Source: Saururus chinensis
Lineage: Eukaryota; Streptophyta; Magnoliopsida; Piperales; Saururaceae
Length of the DNA: 64,000 nt
Direction: 5' to 3'
Assembly: GCA_035235625.1 (NCBI GenBank)
Contig: CP141145.1
Coordinates: 4,712,001 to 4,776,000, forward strand
In this document: positions 1 through 10,068 of the stretch, one piece after another
Numbering within the stretch: the stretch's first letter is position 1
Layout: each line of letters starts with the position of its first letter
Translations under genes and position numbers: made by a program
The notes under the pieces: model-generated
Seen by the model: only the letters and a program-made list of their open reading frames with translations
What the model was told of the DNA's origin: nothing
Databases searched by the model: none

Positions 1-174
1 CTTATTTCTCTTGCACAATGGTTATTAAGGTGCGTGACTCTGTATGTGTTAAATACCCGATAGAGGGGTTAAAGTCTTCCGCGGCTTATAAATCAATTCG
101 CGGTTGCCCCCATGTGCTTCGGCTGTCCCTTGGTTCGGGTTCGACTCAAGTCGGGTGGGTGCCGGGGCATGACA
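1..174 (+). mobile_element. 3' end of a Ty3/gypsy LTR (element A, 5' LTR)
   Basis: The window opens inside an LTR. The stretch recurs at about 2,281-2,451, sharing the TTATTTCTCTTGCACAA start, an AGAGGGGT block, and a terminal part rich in TCGGGT ending in GGCATGACA or GGTGTAACA. A degenerate primer-binding site follows at once, which makes this the 5' LTR. The same terminal pattern ends the reverse-oriented LTR at 61,142, so this LTR family occurs at both ends of the window. The LTR start lies outside the window. Confidence 0.7.
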
Positions 175-184
175 AAAAGTTTTT

Positions 185-195
185 AGTTTCAGAGC
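185..195 (+). other. Degenerate primer-binding site of element A
   Basis: AGTTTCAGAGC lies eleven bases after the LTR end. It resembles the GGTATCAGAGC core that plant Ty3/gypsy elements use to pair with initiator methionine tRNA, with two mismatches. Its place directly after an LTR terminus supports the reading. Confidence 0.55.
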
Positions 196-539
196 ACCTC
201 ATTTTCCAAGAGTAAATAAGATAAGGTGTTGAGTCTTAAGGGTTAATGGGGTGTGAGATGATTAAGGTCTAGACATAACTAGCAATGTGGAATTCCGTTG
301 GTTGATTGTCTTGAATGTTTGTTTGCTTGATTGTGCTATTTGTTTTGCTTGTGTGCTAGTGTTGACGTGTGTGTTATTAGGCAGTATGATTAATGTTTGG
401 TTGTTGTGTAGATGGTTGGCTCTAATCATGAAGGTGTTAATAACCATCGGGGTGCCCGTGACCCCAGAGTTGACGATGTGTTGACTGCCATCGAGGGGTT
501 AACACAGTTCATCTAGGCAAAGCATTCAAGCAGAAGTAG

Positions 540-1260
540 GTCTGAATCTCTTTCACTTGAGGGATTCAAGAAGCTTAACCCTCCAAGCTTCAAGGGTGGA
601 TTAGATGCCTAGGAGGCGGACAACTGGAGGCTCCATATGGAGAAAATCTTCAGTGCCCGATGATGTGAAGAGGAGGCAAAGACTTGACTTGCATTCTTCA
701 TGTTCAAGGGCAAGGCTCAGAGATGGTTGTTTTCTATGGAGTGATAGAGGTTCTAGGGTTGCGTGGATATTCCCTGGGAGGAATTCTTGTCAGCTTTTAA
801 TGACAAGTATTTTCCTCTCCATGTGTGGGAAGAGAAGAAGAAATTTTCTGAACCTTCAATAGGGATCCATGTTAGTCCTAGCCTATGAGACTAAGTTCAT
901 GGAGCTCGAACACTTTGCACCTCACTTCTTTAGTGATGAGTACGAGTGTGCGAGGAAGTTTGAGGATGGACTGAGGCCCTTCATCAAAGGCCGAGTGGTA
1001 CCCTTCCTACATAAGACTTTATCGGAGGTGCTTGAGACCGCTATAGTCGTGAAGTAGGACTTGGAGGAGTACATGAGGAAGAGGGGGCAATAACCTAAGA
1101 GGTAGAGACAGAAGGATTTTCATGCATGCTGGAACCATAAGCATCGTGACGGTCATCATGCCAGGAACCACACTAGTCTGACAACCAGGGCCAATGTTAC
1201 TTGCTATCTTTACAGGCAGCAAGGGCATTATAAGTAGAAGTGTCCTTGTAACACTTAGAG
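540..1260 (+). pseudogene. Ty3/gypsy gag remnant (element A)
   Basis: Two short + strand reading frames (605-862 and 869-1,057) carry gag-like text: the second has a conserved-looking run FEDGLRPFIKGRV typical of the retrotransposon gag domain. Further on, about 1,198-1,240, a zinc knuckle can be seen in decayed form: the order C-x2-(C)-G-H-x4-C is recognisable, but the second cysteine is tyrosine and a TAG stop falls inside. No protease, reverse transcriptase or integrase follows; the sequence passes almost directly into LTR-like sequence at about 1,270, so pol is deleted. It would have made a capsid protein for packaging element RNA. The lineage is judged only from the LTR type (long chromovirus-like). 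Not functional. Confidence 0.6.
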
Positions 1261-1269
1261 TGGTGCACA

Positions 1270-2451
1270 TAGACATCCACTTATGTGTTTTCTCGAGGAT
1301 GGGTTTTCCTCCCCAAGTTGAGAAGAGCGGCAATGCTATAAGGAGATAAAATTATTGAGACAATCTGGACCCTGAGAATCCAGGCTAGTGTAGCTGAGTG
1401 CACCAGCTTACTAGGGGGTATTCTTCCCGTTAGAGAATTTACCCAAAATGTATATTTCCTTCAGACTTTTCAATTAGGGATTGTTGGAGTGAGCAGAGAC
1501 TACTTAAGCTTCAGCCGATCAAGCAAGGTTATTTTATCAACTTGCACGGTTATGATTGTGTGTAGAGACACTTCTCATGTAGGTTAAAATGTGATGAATA
1601 TGTATGATATGATTGTGTGGTGGAGACACTTCTTACGCATGTTAAATGTGATGAATATGTATGATATGATTGTGTCGTAAAGACACTTCTCATGCAGCCC
1701 AATGGTTATGGATATGCATGTGTGATGGAGACACGTGTCATGCAGGTTAAATGTTATGAAGGAGAATGGTTGTGCATGAATATGTATCGTATTTTTGAGA
1801 TATTTGCATGTAGGGTTATTACTTATGAGCAAGTATGGTTATGGTAAAGAGAATAATTAGAAATGGGATGTTATATGATATGTAGATCTGATAGACCATG
1901 TTGATATGTTGTGATTGTTTTCTGATTTACCGTTACTGTATCCAAAACCTTACTGAGTTTTACCCACCCCACATTCTATGTTTTTGTTTTGGGGTTGCAT
2001 GGTGAGACATGCAGTGAAGCAGGATCCTCTGTATGAGGAATGATTAGGGAGAGCTTGGGAGTAGGCGTGGATGCCTATGGACTTTGCTTTGTTTTTTGAT
2101 TTACTATGTTATGATAATAGAACATCATGTATGGTGGTTCTTGTTTTAGGCTCGTGTAACTCTTATGTTTTTAGATTGGTTTAAGACTTTTTGATTTGAG
2201 CCATGTGTGTCGGCTCATTATTCTAAGTATGTAGGTGTAAGACTTGTGGACTAGTTTAGAGTTAAAGTCCTCTTCTATTTTACTTATTTCTCTTGCACAA
2301 AGATTTTAAAGGTGTGCACTCCGTATGTGTAATTTACCCACTAGAGGGGTCAAGTCTTCCGCAATGTTAAACCAACCTTGTCGCCCCCGTGTGCTTCGAC
2401 CGTCCCTTGGATCGGGTTTGGCTTGGGTCGGGTGGGTGCCAGGGTGTAACA
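1270..2451 (+). mobile_element. Partial LTR of element A (3' side)
   Basis: This segment matches the LTR at 4,250-4,398 and 8,488-9,514 in the same order: a GAGAAGAGCGG block, a CCCGTTAG block, a minisatellite, a CTTACTGAGTTTTACCCACC block near 1,950, and the terminal part that also closes the LTR at 1-174. It ends GGTGTAACA at 2,451. The first third of the LTR is missing, because the gag remnant joins straight to the LTR middle. That suggests an internal deletion spanning pol and the start of the 3' LTR. Confidence 0.6.
1540..1830 (+). repeat. Minisatellite of about 57 bp inside the LTR
   Basis: About four and a half imperfect copies of a unit containing GAGACACTTCTCATGCAG, GTTAAATGTGATGAATATG and TATGATATGATTGTG. 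A related array sits at the matching place of the reverse-oriented LTR at 61,142, and a decayed one in the LTR near 8,640-9,010. Confidence 0.75.
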
Positions 2452-3529
2452 TAGGGTTTTAGTCTCCCAATTGGAAGGTAACTAATTCCGGATTTGCTTA
2501 AACTAGGCAACTATTTAAGATCTCTAAATTTCTTTCTTTAATTGTGTGAATTATTGTTTTTTTTGTCGGTTTAATTTGATTTTTGGGGCAATGGGTTAGT
2601 TTAATTTTAGATTTCTTAAGGTTTAATTTTATTTTATAAGTATTAGTGTCAAGTTTGGTTTACCCAAAATTTATCTTATTTAAAAGCATTTTTTCTATTT
2701 TTACCTTGGTTAAAGGAGTAGGCCCTACCATGGGATCCACATCCATGTGGGACAACATGCCATCTATTTTAGCTTTCAACCTTCTATTATTTTGTCTAAG
2801 TGGGTTTAGGTGTGATTAAATTTATTTTTGAGTAAAAAATACACTTAAATGGTCACTTAGGGCACCTTCACCTATTTATCAGCCCAACAATTCAATTTCT
2901 AGCCCAAAACCTTACTGTAAAGGAGAAACGCCATTTTCCAAATGATGAAGGGCTGAGAATAGGAGGGAGGCTAGCTCTACCCCCATTTCCCAAAGGAGAA
3001 ACCCTTGTTAAGGTAAGTTTTTACTCTTAATCACCCTCTAACCTTTAGATCCTTATCTTAATCATCTCTATATTCATTTATCCTATTTTGATTCTTAGTT
3101 TTCTTCCATTAAAACCATGTTTTAAATTTTGATTTAGAGTCCTAATTGCGTTAATTTCGTTTTTAACCTAAGGATGCCTGAGCTCTATCTCTATCCAAAT
3201 TTATTTGAGTCTATTAGTTAGTTTTAAATAGGTTTAACCAAAACCCTAAATTTTTGGGTAGGATTTCTTGTGGTTGAAGCTCTTCCAAAGATTCACAAGC
3301 TTCATAGAGGTTTATTTGAGTTTTTGCTTCATCTTGATGTGTAATAGTGATTTATTAAAATCATGCAATTTATGGTTATTTAAGTATATTTAAGCATGAG
3401 AGTGAGTAGATCCATCATGTTTTATTATATAATGTTTCATGATGATTTTTGAATTTATATAAAATTTCAAAATATTTTCGGTTTGAAATTTTGAGAGGTT
3501 GAAGACGAACCAAAAAAGTAAATTGTTAC

Positions 3530-3630
3530 AAGTATTCGAACGGGCTAATAGACCGTACGAACAGCTAGGCGTTTGAATGGGATGTCTAGTTGTTTGAACA
3601 GGTTGCAGGGCCATTCAAAAGGTCAAATGG
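3530..3630 (+). repeat. Cluster of TTCGAA-type short inverted motifs in LTR B
   Basis: Within about 100 bases are several short near-palindromic pairs: TATTCGAACGGGC, GACCGTACGAACAG, CGTTTGAATGGG, TGTTTGAACAGG and GCCATTCAAAAGG. The arrangement resembles the GATCGATC-type clusters at 9,540-9,830 and 63,300-63,420, which also lie in LTR-like sequence. Confidence 0.5.
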
Positions 3631-5109
3631 CAGTTTGGTGGAATTGGTTATTTTGTAGACTTTTGGCCATTTCTTGTTCTTTTCTCATAATTTTAATTTT
3701 CTATTACTATGATGAGTTATGATTACTTATAATTGTCACCTTAATTATATATGAACTTCTTTGGATTATGATTTAGCTTATGCATAAAAATGACTATACA
3801 TGTCTAGGTTTAGCATGATGTTCTACTTGTTTTGAATTTGTATTTTAACAATTTCTTCGTATTTACTCTATGATTCCAGTAGATTATAACCATAATGAAT
3901 TATTAATACTAACACATGTCACTAATTATAGATGAACCATGTTCCATGTGTTTTAGTTTAAATATGGATATGACCATGTACGTATATTTTTACTTATGAT
4001 TATATGATTTTATTTGTCATAAATGGACCCTGATTCATGCTAATTAGGACTTACTAAAGTATTTTACCTTTGCTTGTGTTTATTAAACATTGCTCACATA
4101 TGTATCATATTGCATGCGTCATGAAAATGATTTGTAAGCATGGATTATTCATGTTTAATCATGATTGGTTGGTTGGATTACGTTGTTTGCTGGATTAGTC
4201 GTATCGGAGGTTTATCAAATCTATTTTACATCCAAAAGGACAAGGTTTTACGTCCCTTTAAGGACATGTTTCCTCTCCGGGTGAGAAGAGCGGATTTACT
4301 ATAATGAGTTAAATTGACATGTTATCTAGATGGGAGATACCATGTTGGTTTGTCCTTATGCACTGGCTAACGAGGGGATACTTCCCCGTTAGGGATTTTG
4401 TAATACCCGAGATTTTTTGTCACATTTTCTTTAAAATTCACTGAAATTTTTTGCAATATAACAACTGTAAATTGAAGGAAAAATGACGAACTCAAAACCT
4501 GTGAAAATAGTTTATAATTTAAAACATCACACATCAATTTTCCATCCAAATTTTTCCTCATTCGATCAAATATCATACAGCCAAACTAAATATCCTCAGG
4601 CGCTACTCGAAAATAAACATACGAATAAATTACCATGATCGTGGATTTTAAATACAAATCTATCCCAGGCATCCCTGAGTGCAAGTCCCATGAACAGTCC
4701 ACTGTGTAACCCAAATTACAAGTCCAAAAACTATAAACACCTTAAATCTCATCTCACTCAATACATCAGATTGTGGCACAAATAATACTCACAGTGAATC
4801 AAAATATACCTGAGTCAAAGGGGACACAATCCACCACACAAATGAGATCCATCTTCAGAAGCTCTCTAACACATACATGCAAAGGCCTCCCGAACAACGA
4901 GGCTAAAAAATAGGGTAATGAGTATTTTTATACTCTATAGGAAAATACCCAGTAGGGGAGTTCTAAACAGTGAACTCGGTAAGTCCATACATAGATGCTT
5001 TCATGTAACTCAAACATGAAGCAAGCAGGCATATAATAATAATGCTCATATGCATACAATCACGCATACCATCAAGCTAAATACATATAATCAAATCAAT
5101 CTTACATAT

Positions 5110-5460
5110 ACACTCTTAATCAGAGTCATACAAACTTACTCGTACAACCGTATGCTTACTCAAACAACTTACACATACCTATACGACCTTACTCATACAA
5201 TCATACCCTTACTCATATAACTTACACATACTTGTATGACCTTATTCGTACAATCTTACTCGTATGACCTTACTCGTACATCCTTACACTTACAATCTTA
5301 CTCAGAAACATACGCTTATAGTCTTCCTCTGAATCATACTCTTATAGTTTTATTCATACTCATACTCTTATAGTCATGCTCATACTCATACTCTTACAGT
5401 CATGCTCATACTCATACTCTTACAGTTGTACACATACAATCGACCACTGAAGCTCATTAC
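5110..5460 (-). repeat. Tandem array with CTCATACT core in solo LTR D
   Basis: Repeated ACTCATACTCTTA(C/T)AGT and CTTACTCGTACAA words, closest to perfect at 5,345-5,420 where a block holding CATGCTCATACTCATAC is duplicated. It is the minisatellite zone of this LTR. Confidence 0.7.
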
Positions 5461-5679
5461 AACTAGTAAGCTCCAACGTCAAAAAGGAAAAGAATGCAAC
5501 ATGGGCATCACCTTAACCTCCGGGGAATGACTAGACACCATTGACTTTTCCTAAGGCAAGGCACACCAATGCTCATGGGGCACAGGATCAAACAGGTAAG
5601 AGTAGGTTTATGATACTACTTACCTGAGCACACAAACATAAACACAAATATCCACATTTTAGGGGCTATATAATTGCCC

Positions 5680-5935
5680 ACCATTATGAGTCTTATAGTG
5701 CCATACAATTGCCCACCATCATAGGTCTTATAGTGGCAGTGCCACTCTTAGGCGGAATTATATAATGCCACTCTTAAGCAGCAATCATACAGTGCCACTC
5801 TTGGGCAAATCATACAATGCTCTCAATAGAGCATCAAATGTCTGAGCTTAATACAACACATAGACCAAATCGAAAACATACATCACTCTCAATAGAGCAT
5901 CAAACATCTATGTGCTCAATACAACACAGACAACA
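5680..5935 (-). repeat. Short tandem duplications in solo LTR D
   Basis: Repeats of TTGCCCACCAT, GTGCCACTCTT and CTCTCAATAGAGCATCAAA, each present two or three times within 250 bases. No coding meaning is apparent. Confidence 0.6.
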
Positions 5936-8900
5936 TCTCGCAGGATAAACACCATGACAAGACATGAGAAATGGTCAGCCGACTCATTATCGGCTAGCTC
6001 AAACATGGAACTTAATCCATCGAAACCCTTAGGTCTCAAACTCACAAAGCTATCATTAGCTTTCTTATAATTCAAGTTTAAATTAAGTAAGTTATGTGGT
6101 ACATTTATGCCACAAAACTCTCAACCATACAATGCTCCACTGATCAAACCAAAGCTGAGCCCGATCTGAAACCCTAGTTCGTCAAGGCAGCATACTTCAC
6201 TTAACCTATTCATCTCATAATCATAACTCATTGTACACCAAAATCTTATGTATTCATACAATCTCCGCCATCCTCCTTATGGCCAAAACATCTTACTCGA
6301 AAGTCATCAAACTAAGCTCCCCAAAACTAATCCCAGTTATCACACTCTTACTTATACCTCACTTATTTGCTTACTTCTCACTTCATAATATGTAAGTTAT
6401 GCTTGTACAATTATGGACCACTCTCACTGTCTAAGAATTCCCCATCATACGCTCTAATCCAAACCAAACAAACCCCTCCAATCCTTGCCCATCAAACTTA
6501 CATCCTTTGCCTTTCGTCATATGCTTACACATCTGGAATAAATCCAAATGAAACACTTTGTCCCCTCTTACTATCCATAGCCCATACTTTTGCCTCCACA
6601 CGCATACACATATCCATCAAATAGGCATATAACTATCATACATACGTATGTCCAACACACACACACACCTATAACATACATATACTTTCATATATAGCTT
6701 ACCAACATACTCGCTAGCCATCACTATCACATACATATTCCACATACATAGCTTACAAACATACACTCTAGCCACCACTAGCACACACATACTTCAAGCA
6801 TACTTATAGCCCACATGCATGTCATATGCATTTCAACATGGCAAATTTATCTTCTTACATCATGCAAATGGATCATGATTTAACATCCAAAGCATTGAAT
6901 CATACAATCCTAGCATGCTGCTACTCATTCAAAGCATGCTATCATGAAATTACGAGTTCAAAGCTCCCCTACCTCATAATCATGATGTTTGATGGCAAGC
7001 ACATGACGGCAGCATTGGTGGCAGAGTTGGCAGCCAAAAGCATTGCCAATTAGATAGAGCTGTTGTCCTGAGGTTTTAGGAAGCACCAAAAGTACTCACG
7101 GCCAAACGGGGTGTCAGATGTCAATGCGGCAAAATCCGTAATCCACGGTGGTGCACCAGGGTGGCTGGGAGAAAGGTCGTGCCAACATAAGTGGTAGTGT
7201 GATCAAAAGTAGAGGGTGTACGCACTGAAGATTGGCCGGCGGATGAGAAGTGCTCGACTAGCCACAAGACATCGAAATCGGCCATCAACAGCACCCAACA
7301 ATGTCGATTTCACATCAACAAGGGCCGACATAAGGGCAGAGGGCATGGGGTGACTCTCAAGGACAGAGGAGAGGTGGAGGAGGGCTCTGTGTCAACTCCA
7401 TTTAGTGGCAGAGCCATCCGATGGTTAGGCCTCACAAAAGAGGCGCCTATACCATAAATCACACACGTGGCTACTTGCACACACGGTCAAAGGCTTGGAA
7501 GGGGTGGTAGGGCCATGCCCAAGGGTGGTGACCAACAAAGACGGCCTTTGCCATTGCCGTGAGTAGCTGGGTCCTGATGGAGGATGACAACAAATAAGGG
7601 TGGCAGCCCTCTAATGACTCAATACATGCCTAAAAGGCAAAACTGAAGGGGCAGAACGTGCTGGTGGCTCGTTGGGTGGAAAACTCAGAGAAACAGAGGG
7701 GGAAAGGGCAGAAGGGTCTGGCTGGAGGAGAAAAAGAAGTGGCGGAGGTGGAATTGGGCAGGGAGGGGTGGTCCACAGGCTTCGCCGGACCAAGGAGGTG
7801 GACTGAGTCTGGCTGGGCCATCCAAGGGGGCTGAAGCGAGCTGGCGAGCTCGACTGAAGGGGGCAAAAAACAGAGATAGAGGGGAAAAACAGAGTGGGAC
7901 AGTGGAGGAGAGGCCCTCTAGGGCCGGGAGGGATGGCCTCCCACTGTTGCTAGCCCAAGGCAGAGCCATGGGCGGCCCTTGCTGGCCCACGGAGGCGGCA
8001 ACACAATCAAAACATAGAGGGGAGAGGGCAAACTGGGGAGGAGGGTGGCATGGCCTTGGGGGCCGGGGTGGTGGCTCCTTGACGTCGCACCGTCGAGGCG
8101 GAGCCAGCGGTGGTGGTCCGGCATCCTGTTAGCAGCCGCTTATTGCCAGAGAGCAGACATTAGATAGGGGTCGTCACTTCTAGGCGCTTTCGGATCAGGC
8201 TTGGCCAAGCTTGAGCTCGAGCCCAAGCCCTTTTTCTTTTTTTTTCCTTTTTTTTCTTCTCCTTATCTCTTCCATTTCCTTTCTCATGTTCTTTTCTCTT
8301 TTTCTTTTTCTTTTTTTTGCGCCAAAAGCACACATCTAGGCATGTGGCCTATGATGAACCCCACACCTGACTCTACAGTTATGAATACCATGGCTCAATA
8401 TGCCGAAGCGTCACATTTTCTGCTGAAAATGATCAAAAAAATAGTAAGAAATTCACAAAAAGTCGTAGAAAAATCAGGGACATTACAAATTTATCCAAAC
8501 TACTCTAGTTTTCCTTTTTAGGAATTTGGATTTCCCTATTAGGAATTGTTTTGGGAGCAGGACTGCTTGTGCTTTGGCGAGATAAGTAGGGTTGTTTTTT
8601 CTATTGTGAGACATTCACCAGATGGTTTATGCATGTGTATGGATTATAACGCTCGTTGACACAGGTTGTGTAGGGACAATGATGCTTATGATACACATGG
8701 TGTGTATGACATGATTATACTTGAACACGCATGATAGAATTTGGTTTGATAAACTCCATTATGCTGGGTGAATGTGAATATTGATACATATTTTATGCAG
8801 GATGTGAATGGTATAATGAGATTTAAATGACTACACATGGTGTGCATATGTGTTATGAATTATGAATGAACCTATGATGTACAAGTGGTGTAAATATGTG

Positions 8901-9514
8901 TATGAAATGTACTTTATCTCATGACACACAGGCGATATGAACGTGTATATGGAATATGATTTATCTCATGATGCACAGGTGTAGGGAATGGATATGTGAT
9001 GCATGTTTAAACTGAGAATGCATGTGGTGTTTTCATGAGCTTATGATTCATTTTAAAACCCTTACTAAACTAAGCTCACCCCTATTTTGTTTGTGGTTTT
9101 GGTTTTGGGGCTTTATGCTGTGTCATGCAGGTGCTCCAGATGGAATTTATGCAGAGCATGAGGATAGACTTGCACTGTGAGAGGGGGCTAAATGTTTAGA
9201 TTGTTTTAGACTTATGTTGTGATAGGATGATTTCGTATTTGACTTTATTTCATATTATGGTTAATAGGTGTTGGCTTTTTATATGCTGAAGTCCTAAGGC
9301 TTGAGATTATGTTATTATCTAGTTGTTGTGGGTATTGTGTATGAATAAGATTGTTAGTTAATCTCTTTTATCTTCCTCTATTTGCTTTTTCACAAAGGGC
9401 ATGTGTTTTGTACTCCATTGATAAGAACCAAGGATGGTTAAGTCTTCTACAACTCCACTTCGTCGCGCCATGTCTCGCCTCCTTAGAACGGGTTCTAGTT
9501 AGGGGGGTGTGGCA

Positions 9515-10068
9515 GAGCGTAACAACTAGTTTCAAATCAATCAATCGTTCCATAGGGCAATTGATCGTTCTCTGTTTTGTTCGAATATAGGCACCTAATC
9601 AATATATCCTTCATACCAAACGATCTATCGATCAAGGTACTGTAATCACATATTAAGCACTGATTAATCATTGTAAGCTTGCCATCGATCATTCTGGTTA
9701 CTATGATGGATGAATACTCAACCCATTAATTGACCGTTTGATCGAATATACAACTGTGAAAAAAATCCCAAGAATGTTCATACCTGATTGATCTTTCCTC
9801 GAGGCCGATCGATCGCTTATGAATAATTATTATGATTTTTCTCTTTTTTATCCAATACACTAAAAAACACTTTTTAAGATTTTTTTTAATTAAAATCTAA
9901 GTATTTTGTGCATGTGAGTATGTGTAAAATTTACCTTTGAATCAACAACTCAATTTAGTCTTGCACCTAGATTTTTAAAAGTATTTTTAAATAGCACAAA
10001 CGGTAAGTAGAGAGATTTTTTTTATACAAAATATACAAAGCAAACCCTTTGATTAAATATCCGGGTCA
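9515..10068. repeat. Unassigned LTR-like stretch with GATCG motifs
   Basis: No gene seen. The first 320 bases hold repeated words of the ATCGATCG, AATCAATCAATCG and CCGATCGATCG kind (for example at 9,627-9,640, 9,680-9,690 and 9,807-9,816), the same style as the cluster at 63,300-63,420 in an LTR. It is probably an LTR fragment between the end of LTR B and the next LTR, but its borders are not clear. Confidence 0.4.

Larger units (their letters stand above)
4399..8487 (-). mobile_element. Nested solo LTR (D), 4.1 kb, reverse orientation
   Basis: Starts TGTAATACCCGAG and ends GGGACATTACA, so both ends have the TG...CA form of an LTR. The flanks are GATTT and AATTT, a 5-bp target duplication with one change. 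The partial LTR at 1,435-1,450 gives the uninterrupted site: CCCGTTAG followed directly by GAATTTACCCAAAATG. Read on the reverse strand it has LTR anatomy: a GC-rich first third (about 7,000-8,150), a repeat-rich middle, an ACTTACCGAGTTCACTG block near 4,980, and a CTCGGGTATTACA end. It holds no coding domain. The reading frames in the GC-rich part (7,600-8,130) overlap on both strands and look like nothing known. Confidence 0.7.
2452..9514 (+). mobile_element. Long chromovirus-like LTR (B), split by a nested LTR
   Basis: With the 4.1-kb insertion at 4,399-8,487 removed, this is about 3.0 kb of LTR-like sequence. Its last two thirds align with the partial LTR at 1,270-2,451, and it ends GGGGTGTGGCA at 9,514. 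The first part (2,452-4,250) has features usual in the transcribed part of such LTRs: CCCTAAA-rich text, a splice-donor-like AAGGTAAG near 3,010 and AT-rich stretches. No internal coding region adjoins either end, so it may be a solo LTR. The left edge could not be fixed: no TG start with a matching target duplication was found near 2,452. Confidence 0.5.

Noticed and set aside
7611-8132. Overlapping GC-rich open frames on both strands
   Set aside because: They lie in a solo LTR, overlap in three or more frames and have Pro/Ser/Arg-rich low-complexity text with no domain; base composition explains them.
8201-8521. A 106-codon frame rich in Phe
   Set aside because: Made by a T-rich stretch inside the solo LTR; no domain.
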